Shown here in pieces: positions 40,742 to 47,499 of a stretch of DNA of 47,499 nucleotides. This DNA is from Nitrospirota bacterium (lineage in GTDB: Bacteria > Nitrospirota > Thermodesulfovibrionia > Thermodesulfovibrionales > UBA6898): positions 1 through 47,499 of the forward strand of contig JAJZPM010000026.1 in the NCBI GenBank assembly GCA_021811105.1, written 5' to 3'. Numbering within the stretch: the first letter of the stretch is position 1; every line of letters starts with the position of its first letter. A model generated the notes under the pieces. That model was not told the origin of the DNA and searched no databases. It saw nothing but the letters and a program-made list of their open reading frames with translations. The position numbers were made by a program, and so were the translations under genes.

Positions 40742-41963
40742 ATCGCAAAGGCTCCACGGGGTTCAGTTTTGCGGCCTGCCATGCCGGATAGAGTGTTGCA
40801 AGGAAGCTGATGACGATCGCGGATATCGAGACCGTGAGGAAATCGGAGAGCTGCATCTTCACCGGCAGATGACTGAGGTAATATACATCGGCAGGCAGTT
40901 TGATCAACTCGTACCTGTTCAGCACGTATCCGGTAAGCAACCCCCCGGTGATGCCGATCGCCGTGCCTATGAGTCCTATAAAAAGCCCCTGCAGCATAAA
41001 GACGGTCATGATGCCGCGGTTCGTTGCGCCGATCGCCTTGAGTATCGCGATCTCCCTGCTCTTTTCGATTACATTCATGATGAGGTTGCTGATGATATTG
41101 AAGGACGCCACGAGCACGATCAGGACGAGGATCACAAACATCGCGAACTTCTCGAGCTTGAGTGCGGAGAAGAGGTTCTTGTTCATCTGCATCCAGTCCA
41201 TCACCTGGAAAGGGAATCCCAGTTTCTCCTGCAGCCTTCTTCTGATCTCGGGCGCTTGATAGATGTCGCGGAGCTTCAGCTGGATGCCGGTGACTTCGTC
41301 TTTCATCCCCAGGAAATCCTGCGCGGCTTTCATGTCTGTAAGCGCAAGATTCGAATCGTATTCGAACATGCCGATCTCGAATATCCCGGCGACCCTGAAC
41401 CGCTTCACCTTCGGGAGCATGCCCATCGGCCCTATCTCGCCGACAGGCGAGATTATGTTGACCTCGTCCCCGACAATCACGCCGAGGTTCCCCGCAAGCT
41501 CGCTGCCGAGTATGATGCCCGGCAGTCCCTCTGTCCCGGCAAGCCCCTTCACGCTGCCCTCTTTGATATGGGAAAGGATATCGGTCGTCTTAGACTCGCT
41601 TGCCGGCTCGATGCCGCGCAGAAAGATCCCGTGCGCCCTCTTTTCATAAGAGACCATCACCTGCCCGAGCACGAACGGCGCGAACGACACGATCCCCTTC
41701 TCTCCCTGAAGCCTTCGCTCGACTTCCTTGTAGTCCGGCATCGGGCCCCTATAGTCCCTCACGATTATATGGGCATTGGCGCCGAGTATCTTCTTCTGGA
41801 TGTCCTGCTGAAAACCTGTCATCACCGACAAGACGACGAGGAGCGCCATCACACCCACCGCAACACCGCCGATGGAAATAGCGGTATTTACCGATACGCC
41901 CTTGTATTTCTTCTTCGACTTGAGGTACCGGACCGCGATGAAGACCTGATAGGGAAGGTTCAT
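40734..41963 (-). CDS. LolC/LolE-type lipoprotein-releasing permease
   Basis: A 409-residue FtsX-like permease. An N-terminal helix (ISIGGVAVGVMALLVVLSVM) precedes a large periplasmic MacB-like domain (about 50-255). Three C-terminal helices follow (FAMFVILVLIVLVASFNIIS; GLFIGLIGTAIGITGGLLTG; TVSISAIVISFLATLYPA). It begins MNLPYQVFIAVRYLKSKKK, the LolC/E opening. One permease gene only is present, so it probably acts as a homodimer with LolD. It lies between lysS and lolD, in the same direction. Confidence 0.94.
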   Translation of the reverse strand: MNLPYQVFIAVRYLKSKKKYKGVSVNTAISIGGVAVGVMALLVVLSVMTGFQQDIQKKILGANAHIIVRDYRGPMPDYKEVERRLQGEKGIVSFAPFVLGQVMVSYEKRAHGIFLRGIEPASESKTTDILSHIKEGSVKGLAGTEGLPGIILGSELAGNLGVIVGDEVNIISPVGEIGPMGMLPKVKRFRVAGIFEIGMFEYDSNLALTDMKAAQDFLGMKDEVTGIQLKLRDIYQAPEIRRRLQEKLGFPFQVMDWMQMNKNLFSALKLEKFAMFVILVLIVLVASFNIISNLIMNVIEKSREIAILKAIGATNRGIMTVFMLQGLFIGLIGTAIGITGGLLTGYVLNRYELIKLPADVYYLSHLPVKMQLSDFLTVSISAIVISFLATLYPAWQAAKLNPVEPLRYE

Positions 41964-42008
41964 GAAGGGAAACCCATAAATTCTAGTGCCTCTTCACCAT
42001 GATCGGCC

Positions 42009-43508
42009 TCATTGCTCGTCAGCGGGTCTGTCGGCCTGTTCCGGCTTCAACTGCGGGAAGAGCACCACGTCCCTTATCGACTGTGAATTAGTCAGGAGCA
42101 TGACAAGACGGTCGATCCCGATCCCCTCGCCCGCGGCAGGCGGCATGCCGTATTCGAGCGCCCTGATGAAGTCTTCGTCCATCCAATGCGCCTCTTCGTC
42201 GCCCTCTTGTTTCGCCTTCACCTGTTCGAGGAACCTTCCCTTCTGATCAAAGGGGTCATTTAGCTCCGAAAAGGCGTTCGCCAGTTCCCTGGCGCAGATG
42301 AAGAGCTCGAACCTTTCTACCAGGGCCGGATTGTCCGCCTTCCGCTTCGCAAGGGGGGAGAGCTCAACCGGATGGTCGATGACGAACGTCGGCTGCACAA
42401 GGCCGGGCTCGACCCTCTCCTTGAATATTTCGTCTAGTATCTTGCCGAGCGAGGAGACGTCAGGGATGTCTATTTTGTTCGCCCTGCCCCATGCCTTTGC
42501 CTTCTCCGCGTCGCTAAGTATCTCCTCCGGCACGCCGTTCTTCGCGAGCGCCTCGAGCATCGGCACTCTCGGCCACGGAGGGGTGAGGTCGATGGTGTCG
42601 TCGCCATAGGGGATTTTCAGCGACCCCGCCGCCTTCATCGCAACTTCGGTGATGAGTTCCTCGGTAAGGGACATGAGGAAATTATAATCTTTATAGGCGA
42701 TATAGAATTCCAGCATCGAAAATTCGGGGTTATGTTTTGTGGATATGCCTTCGTTTCTGAAGTTCTTGTTCAGCTCGTACACTCGCTCGTAACCGCCGAC
42801 GAGGAGCCTCTTGAGGTACAGTTCAGGCGCGATCCTGAGGTACAGGTCTATGTCGAGCGCGTTATGATGGGTCTTGAAAGGCCGCGCGGTCGCGCCGCCC
42901 GGTATCTGGTGCATCATCGGGGTTTCGACTTCGATGAAGCCCTTCGTCTCCAGGAAGTCCCTCACCCCCTTGATGACAACGCTTCTCCGCGCAAAGTTTT
43001 CCCTGACCTCGGGGTTCACAATAAGGTCGACGTAGCGCTGACGGTACCGCGTCTCTACGTCCTTGAGGCCGTGCCACTTCTCCGGAAGGGGCCGTATCGA
43101 TTTCGTCATCAGCTGTAATGACCCGACCTCCACGGTGAGTTCGTTTGTCCTTGTCCTGAAGAGCCTTCCCCTCAAACCTACGATGTCGCCGATATCGAGC
43201 TTTTTGAGAAGCTTGTATCCCTCGCCGAGCACGTCCTTCTTAAGATAAATCTGTATCTTTCCGGTGCTGTCCTGTACGTGCGCAAAGGCGGCCTTCCCGA
43301 AATCGCGCATGGCAACGATCCTCCCCGCCAGAGAGCATTCGACGGCGCCGGCTTCCAGTTCTTCTTTCGACGTGTCCCTATACCTCTCAACAAGATCAGC
43401 CGCATGGTCGGTGGCGGGAAACGGCTCTCCATAGGGCTGGACGCCCATCTCTTTCAGTTCTTCGACCTTCCTGATGCGCTGTTTGATGAGTTCGTTTATC
43501 TCTTCCAC
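42009..43508 (-). CDS. lysS: Lysyl-tRNA synthetase, class II
   Basis: 499 residues from the GTG at 43508, which has GAGG five bases upstream. The frame extends to an ATG at 43559, but that has no ribosome binding site and adds a non-conserved cysteine-rich lead. The OB-fold anticodon-binding domain (about 40-150) contains IQIYLKKDVLGEGYKLLKKL. The catalytic domain holds motif 2 FRNEGISTKHNPEFSMLEFY and motif 3 EGIGIDRLVMLLT. It charges tRNA-Lys. It heads a leftward operon with the Lol genes and coaE. Confidence 0.96.
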   Translation of the reverse strand: MEEINELIKQRIRKVEELKEMGVQPYGEPFPATDHAADLVERYRDTSKEELEAGAVECSLAGRIVAMRDFGKAAFAHVQDSTGKIQIYLKKDVLGEGYKLLKKLDIGDIVGLRGRLFRTRTNELTVEVGSLQLMTKSIRPLPEKWHGLKDVETRYRQRYVDLIVNPEVRENFARRSVVIKGVRDFLETKGFIEVETPMMHQIPGGATARPFKTHHNALDIDLYLRIAPELYLKRLLVGGYERVYELNKNFRNEGISTKHNPEFSMLEFYIAYKDYNFLMSLTEELITEVAMKAAGSLKIPYGDDTIDLTPPWPRVPMLEALAKNGVPEEILSDAEKAKAWGRANKIDIPDVSSLGKILDEIFKERVEPGLVQPTFVIDHPVELSPLAKRKADNPALVERFELFICARELANAFSELNDPFDQKGRFLEQVKAKQEGDEEAHWMDEDFIRALEYGMPPAAGEGIGIDRLVMLLTNSQSIRDVVLFPQLKPEQADRPADEQ

Positions 43509-43585
43509 GTTCACCTCGAATAAGAAATACCGGCATATAGTGCACCGCATGCGTAACATGCCGATTTTAAAAGCTAACGGTGTTT

Positions 43586-43594
43586 ATTATAGCA
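43586..43594 (-). promoter_or_regulatory. Extended -10 promoter of lysS
   Basis: Reading leftward, TGCTATAAT is a perfect extended -10 (TGnTATAAT). No good -35 is visible, as expected for extended -10 promoters. It lies about 80 bases upstream of the chosen start. Confidence 0.6.
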
Positions 43595-43659
43595 TAATGC
43601 TGCCGGTCTTCCGAACGGCCTGCCGACAGCATCACCCCGCCAACGTGATAAAATAGCCG

Positions 43660-44145
43660 ATGCGGATTCGGCTCCTCATTAAATTGATCTTCTATTTCCC
43701 GGGCACGGTCCTGCACGAACTGGCGCATTACATCGCCGCGCTTCTTCTCGGAAAAGCAGAAGGCTTCTCGGTAGTCCCAAGGACAGAGGGCGATACCTAC
43801 GTCCTTGGTAGCGTCAAATCGAGGACGAGATACAAGGTACTTTCGTCGTTCATCGCGCTCGCGCCGATCATATGGTGGATAATTCTTTTCCTGACCCTGC
43901 GGCATCTTCACGTCATCGGGATGGGAAGGAACTCGCCGCATATCCATTTCAGCGCGATCGCCAAGAAACTTCGCACCTTCACTCTTTTGGACGTCTTTTT
44001 CTTCTGGCTGTTCATACAGATGCTCTGGGCAGGAAGACTCTCGTTCCCGGACATAAAGAACTTTTTCAGGGGGCTCTTTTCTTTCTCGGGGCTCGTGCTC
44101 GTGATCGTTGCGGCCGCCGCCTATTATCTCCGCCATTCCTTCTGA
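43660..44145 (+). CDS. Small HExxH membrane protein, M50-like metalloprotease
   Basis: A 161-residue protein. The first membrane helix contains FPGTVLHELAHYIAALLLG, an HExxH zinc motif at H19-H23. Two further helices (FIALAPIIWWIILFLTL and LLDVFFFWLFIQMLWAG) and a last one (FSGLVLVIVAAAAYYL) follow. This is the minimal core of site-2 (M50) intramembrane proteases, but the second NPDG-type motif is not visible, so activity is uncertain. It diverges from lysS across a 151-base gap. Confidence 0.7.
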   Translation: MRIRLLIKLIFYFPGTVLHELAHYIAALLLGKAEGFSVVPRTEGDTYVLGSVKSRTRYKVLSSFIALAPIIWWIILFLTLRHLHVIGMGRNSPHIHFSAIAKKLRTFTLLDVFFFWLFIQMLWAGRLSFPDIKNFFRGLFSFSGLVLVIVAAAAYYLRHSF

Positions 44146-44216
44146 TCAGGACCGTTTTTACCTGCCACCACTGTCCGCAGATGCCAGGCGATAACCAGGT
44201 CCTCGCGGACCGCCCA

Positions 44217-44819
44217 TCAAGAGTTCTCCCACGGAGCGACACACCAGTTGTGATTCCAGAGTGATATGACCGGTGTTTCGTGTTCGTACCCGAGAATGCT
44301 GATCGACGCGGTACCGAGTGCAAATAGTCTGCCTGCGTCGGCCGGCAGGCCGAGCCAGCGCGCGCAAAGTACACGGAGCAGATGGCCGTGAGAAAACAGG
44401 ATCACGTCACCCTTGACATCTCTTGCCCGGCTGATGACCCTTCTCGCCCGATCAGCAACCTGTCCGATCGTTTCCCCGCCGGCGGGATCGCCTTTCCAGA
44501 TTGTCCAGCCTGCGACTTTCTCCCGGATCTGGGAGCTGGTAAGGCCCTCATACTCCCCGTAATCCCATTCCCTCAGATCGCCGCTGACTTCGGCAACATC
44601 CCCGTATCCCGCGATTTTGCATGTTTCGACTGCACGGGCGAGCGGACTCGACAGCACGAGGGAAAACGACCTTTGGGCCAGCCTCTCCCTCAGAAGTTCC
44701 GCCTGACGGCGGCCCTCCTCCGTCAGCCCCAGGTCAGTCCTGCCCGTATGTCTGCCGGCCTCACTCCACTGGGTCTCGCCGTGGCGGGCGAGCCACACTT
44801 CGCCGCTTTCGTAAGACAT
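44217..44819 (-). CDS. Histidine phosphatase family protein
   Basis: 200 residues from ATG 44819, which has GGGGGAG five bases upstream and lies 17 bases after the phosphoketolase stop. The catalytic motif RHGET is at LARHGETQWSEAGR. LSSPLARAVETCKIAGY and the second histidine in FSHGHLLRVLC complete the phosphoglycerate-mutase-like fold. DLREWDYGEYEGLTSSQI is shared with alpha-ribazole and other sugar-phosphate phosphatases. Its operon with phosphoketolase suggests a sugar phosphate as substrate. Confidence 0.9.
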   Translation of the reverse strand: MSYESGEVWLARHGETQWSEAGRHTGRTDLGLTEEGRRQAELLRERLAQRSFSLVLSSPLARAVETCKIAGYGDVAEVSGDLREWDYGEYEGLTSSQIREKVAGWTIWKGDPAGGETIGQVADRARRVISRARDVKGDVILFSHGHLLRVLCARWLGLPADAGRLFALGTASISILGYEHETPVISLWNHNWCVAPWENS

Positions 44820-44836
44820 GTTGTCTCCCCCTGATC

Positions 44837-47203
44837 TCATTTCCCCTTCCAGGTCCATTCCCGGATCTCCGGCATGTCCTGACCGTACCTGGCGATATAC
44901 TCCTTGTGTTCGATCAGCTTGTCGCGGACCGCCTGCTTGGTATATGCGGCAATGTAGCCGAGCTTCGGGACGCGGTCGATTACGTCGGCAACGAGGTGGA
45001 ACCGGTCGAGGTCATTGCGGACCGCCATGTCAAACGGCGTTGTGGTGGTCCCTTCCTCTTTGTATCCCCGGACATGGAGGTTCTTGTGGTTAGTCCTGCG
45101 ATAGGTCAACCTGTGTATGAGCCAGGGGTATCCGTGATACGCAAAGATGATCGGCTTGTCGGTGGTGAAAAGGATATCGAATTCCTTGTCCGAAAGTCCG
45201 TGCGGATGCTCCTCTTTCGGCTGGAGCGTCATGAGGTCGACCGCGTTGATCACCCGGACCTTCAAATCCGGCGCGTGCTCCCGAAGTATCTCTGCCGCAG
45301 CGAGGGTCTCCAGCGTCGGCACGTCTCCTGCGCAGGCCATCACCACGTCGGGCTCGCTTCCCCTGTCGTTGCTCGCCCACTCCCATATGCCGATGCCGGA
45401 GGTACAATGTTTGACGGCGGCATCCATATCGAGCCACTGCGGCTGGAGCTGTTTTCCGGCAACGATCACGTTCACATAGTTGCGGCTGCGGAGGCAGTGG
45501 TCGGTAACCGACAGGAGCGTATTGGCGTCGGGAGGGAAGTAGGCACGGACAACGTCTGCCTTCTTGTTGACGACATGGTCGATGAACCCGGGGTCCTGAT
45601 GGCTGAACCCGTTGTGGTCCTGCCGCCATACGTGGGACGTGAGGAGATAGTTCAGGGACGCGACCGGCCTCCGCCAGGGGATTTCTCTGCCCGCGGTCTT
45701 GAGCCATTTTGCATGCTGGTTGAACATCGAGTCCACAATATGGACGAACGCCTCGTAACAGGAGAAGAAACCATGCCTGCCGGTCAGGATATACCCTTCG
45801 AGCCAGCCCTGACAAGTGTGCTCGCTCAGGATCTCCATGACGCGGCCGTTCTCCGAGAGATGATCGTCATCCGGCACGGTTTTGTTGACCCATGTCCTGT
45901 CCGTCACTTCGAAGAGCGCATTGAGACGGTTCGAAGCGGTTTCATCCGGCCCCATGACCCGGAAGTTCCTCGTCTCCGCGTTCATCTTCATCACGTCCCG
46001 CAGAAAGGTGCCCATCACCCTTGTCGCCTCGGCCAATGCCTGCCCAGGCTCAGGCACCTTGACCGCGTAGTCTCGAAAATCAGGCATCTTCAGCTCTTTC
46101 ACAAGAAGGCCGCCGTTTGCATGGCGGTTCATCCCCATGCGCCGCTCCCCCTTCGGGGCCAGTTCCGCAAGCCCGGCTGCAAACCTCCCCTCTTCGTCGA
46201 AAAGCTCCTCGGGGCCATAGCTCTTCATCCACTTTTCGAGGATCCTGATATGTCCCGGCTTAGTGTCCATATCGGCGATAGGCACCTGATGGGACCGCCA
46301 TGAGTCCTCGAGTTTCAGTCCGTCCGCCTCCTTCGGGCACGTCCATCCCTTGGGCGTGCGAAGGATAATCATCGGCCAGCGGGGCCGCGTGAAATTGCCC
46401 TTGGCGCGGGCCTTTCCCTGTATCGCTCTGATCTCGGCAAGGACAGTTTCGAGCGTCTCAGCCATCAGCGGGTGCATTTTTTCGGGGTCCCTTCCCTCAA
46501 CGAAGAAAGGTTTGTATCCGTAGCCCGCGAAGAGGCTCTCCAACTCATCGCGCCCGATCCTCGCAAGGACGGTCGGGTTTGCGATCTTATAGCCGTTCAG
46601 GTGGAGGACAGGCAGCACCGCGCCGTCGTGAGCGGGGTTCAGGAACTTGTTCGAATGCCATGAGGTTGCAAGGGGACCGGTTTCCGCCTCACCGTCGCCG
46701 ACCACGCAGGCAACGATAAGGTCGGGGTTGTCGAAGGCGGCACCGTAGGCGTGCGAGATCGAGTAGCCGAGTTCTCCCCCTTCGTGGATTGACCCCGGCG
46801 TCTCCGGCGCCGCATGGCTCGGGATACCGCCGGGAAACGAAAACTGCTTGAAGAGCTTTTTCATTCCCTCCTCATCACGCGATATATTAGGATAGATCTC
46901 GCTGTAAGTGCCTTCCAGATAGGTATTGGCGATAAGGCCCGGCGCGCCGTGACCCGGACCGAGCATGAACAGAACATTCAGGTCGTGCTCCCTTATCAGA
47001 CGGTTCAGGTGGACGTATATGAAGTTCACTCCGGGCGTAGTTCCCCAATGCCCAAGCAGCCTGGGTTTTATATGCTCCAGCTTCAGTGGCTCCCTCAGCA
47101 TGGGATTGTCCATAAGGTATATCTGTCCGACCGAAAGATAGTTCGCCGCGCGCCAATAGGCATCGAGGCCCTTTATCTGCTTTTTCGAAAGTGTTGCTGG
47201 CAT
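44837..47203 (-). CDS. xfp: Phosphoketolase (xylulose-5-phosphate / fructose-6-phosphate)
   Basis: A 788-residue TPP enzyme of typical length. The N-terminal domain has [20 protein letters not shown] and [20 protein letters not shown]. The TPP/Mg site is [20 protein letters not shown]. The central [18 protein letters not shown] and [12 protein letters not shown] segments and C-terminal [18 protein letters not shown] are family hallmarks. It splits xylulose-5-P or fructose-6-P with phosphate to acetyl phosphate plus a triose or erythrose phosphate. GGGAGGA lies before the ATG. The repeat element B sits directly upstream, within its likely promoter region. Confidence 0.97.
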   Translation of the reverse strand: MPATLSKKQIKGLDAYWRAANYLSVGQIYLMDNPMLREPLKLEHIKPRLLGHWGTTPGVNFIYVHLNRLIREHDLNVLFMLGPGHGAPGLIANTYLEGTYSEIYPNISRDEEGMKKLFKQFSFPGGIPSHAAPETPGSIHEGGELGYSISHAYGAAFDNPDLIVACVVGDGEAETGPLATSWHSNKFLNPAHDGAVLPVLHLNGYKIANPTVLARIGRDELESLFAGYGYKPFFVEGRDPEKMHPLMAETLETVLAEIRAIQGKARAKGNFTRPRWPMIILRTPKGWTCPKEADGLKLEDSWRSHQVPIADMDTKPGHIRILEKWMKSYGPEELFDEEGRFAAGLAELAPKGERRMGMNRHANGGLLVKELKMPDFRDYAVKVPEPGQALAEATRVMGTFLRDVMKMNAETRNFRVMGPDETASNRLNALFEVTDRTWVNKTVPDDDHLSENGRVMEILSEHTCQGWLEGYILTGRHGFFSCYEAFVHIVDSMFNQHAKWLKTAGREIPWRRPVASLNYLLTSHVWRQDHNGFSHQDPGFIDHVVNKKADVVRAYFPPDANTLLSVTDHCLRSRNYVNVIVAGKQLQPQWLDMDAAVKHCTSGIGIWEWASNDRGSEPDVVMACAGDVPTLETLAAAEILREHAPDLKVRVINAVDLMTLQPKEEHPHGLSDKEFDILFTTDKPIIFAYHGYPWLIHRLTYRRTNHKNLHVRGYKEEGTTTTPFDMAVRNDLDRFHLVADVIDRVPKLGYIAAYTKQAVRDKLIEHKEYIARYGQDMPEIREWTWKGK

Positions 47204-47499
47204 GGCGTCCTCCCGTTCTCATTATTACTAACTGTCTCAGAATTGAATGCACGTTATGACCGAAAAATCTCCCTCTAAGAGTCGTAGACCAAACCCCTCT
47301 TTTGCAAAGAGGGGCAATCACTCCCTTTAGCAAAGGGAGGTGAGGAGGGATTTTCTAATAATTATGTGCATACACAAGCGTCCGACAGTTAAGTGAATAA
47401 ATTCAACTGGTTTTCTGGTTCGTTCATTCTCAGTACTATGCTGATTTCTGTAAGTAGCTGCAATAGCGATGTTCTTTCGAAAACCGAGACGCTCAGAAT
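47204..47499. other. Right-edge gap with element B
   Basis: 296 bases containing the repeat element B (47229-47391), then about 110 bases to the edge with no gene that I can support. Confidence 0.5.
47229..47391. mobile_element. Transposase-less element B, relative of element A
   Basis: Ends TAACTGTC (47229-47236) and GACAGTTA (47384-47391) are perfect inverted copies, followed inward by ATGCACGT (47247) and ATGTGCAT (47364-47371). The interior CTCCCTTTAGCAAAGGGAGG then AGGAGGGATTTTCT nearly repeats element A. No transposase. It lies 26 bases upstream of the phosphoketolase start and may alter its expression. Confidence 0.7.

Noticed and set aside
44316-44352. Third copy of the GC-rich palindromic repeat
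   Set aside because: The similarity (CTGCCTGCG / GCCGGCAGGCC) is partial and lies in coding sequence of the phosphatase gene, so chance is likely.
1-47499. CRISPR array
   Set aside because: The tandem heptamer array and palindromes have no spaced 20-40 base direct repeats with unique spacers, and no cas genes are present.

Overview
The window looks like the chromosome of a Gram-negative, probably anaerobic bacterium of the Nitrospirota/Desulfobacterota kind. The evidence is indirect. It has outer-membrane biogenesis genes (a BamA/TamA-like barrel, TamB, LolC/E-LolD, a SurA-like protein), IHF, sigma54/NtrC control, GlnD, a MetV-MetF pair next to an oxidoreductase carrying an MvhD-type domain (Wood-Ljungdahl style C1 chemistry), many universal stress proteins and TauE/SafE anion exporters. 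No rRNA is present, so the phylum is inference only.

Layout: (1) 1-6.3 kb is accessory DNA. It holds a ParB/sulfiredoxin-fold protein cut by the left edge, about 0.9 kb without a convincing gene, an excisionase-like HTH protein and tyrosine recombinase, then a CoiA-like nuclease, a UPF0489 (ureohydrolase-like) protein and an unknown protein. It ends against a tRNA-Pro whose 3' end faces the accessory DNA. (2) 6.3-10.3 kb is core: tRNA-Pro, a MerR regulator and IHF-alpha in one leftward unit from a near-consensus promoter, then UbiD, a small membrane protein, a CysM-type cysteine synthase and a YtxH protein. (3) 10.3-20.1 kb is a leftward envelope operon with glnD at its head: glnD, tamB, a BamA-family protein in which I count seven POTRA-like repeats, and a SurA-like protein behind an eight-copy heptanucleotide array.

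(4) 20.4-29.1 kb is the most interesting block. It encodes a GntR/HutC regulator, TauE/SafE, a DUF1634-like protein, a truncated universal stress protein, a sensor kinase and an NtrC-type regulator. Next comes an apparent sigma54 promoter with an upstream inverted repeat, then a Usp, a 62-residue protein that repeats a segment of that Usp, a small membrane protein, a second TauE/SafE and a tandem Usp. I read it as a stress-responsive anion-export module under two-component control; the transported anion is not visible from the sequence.

(5) 29.1-31.6 kb holds a possible structured RNA, a small unknown protein, a DEAD-box helicase and a PilZ protein. (6) 31.6-38.4 kb is a leftward run: aroF, folE, folD, the oxidoreductase/MvhD fusion, metV and metF, supplying and using C1-tetrahydrofolate. 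(7) 38.7-44.1 kb has a zinc-ribbon thioredoxin, then leftward lysS, lolC/E, lolD and coaE, with a divergent HExxH membrane protein. (8) 44.2-47.2 kb is phosphoketolase plus a histidine phosphatase. Two related elements without a transposase (39.2-39.4 and 47.2-47.4 kb) and several palindromic repeats sit between genes, and a third fragment of the same family lies in the broken Usp.
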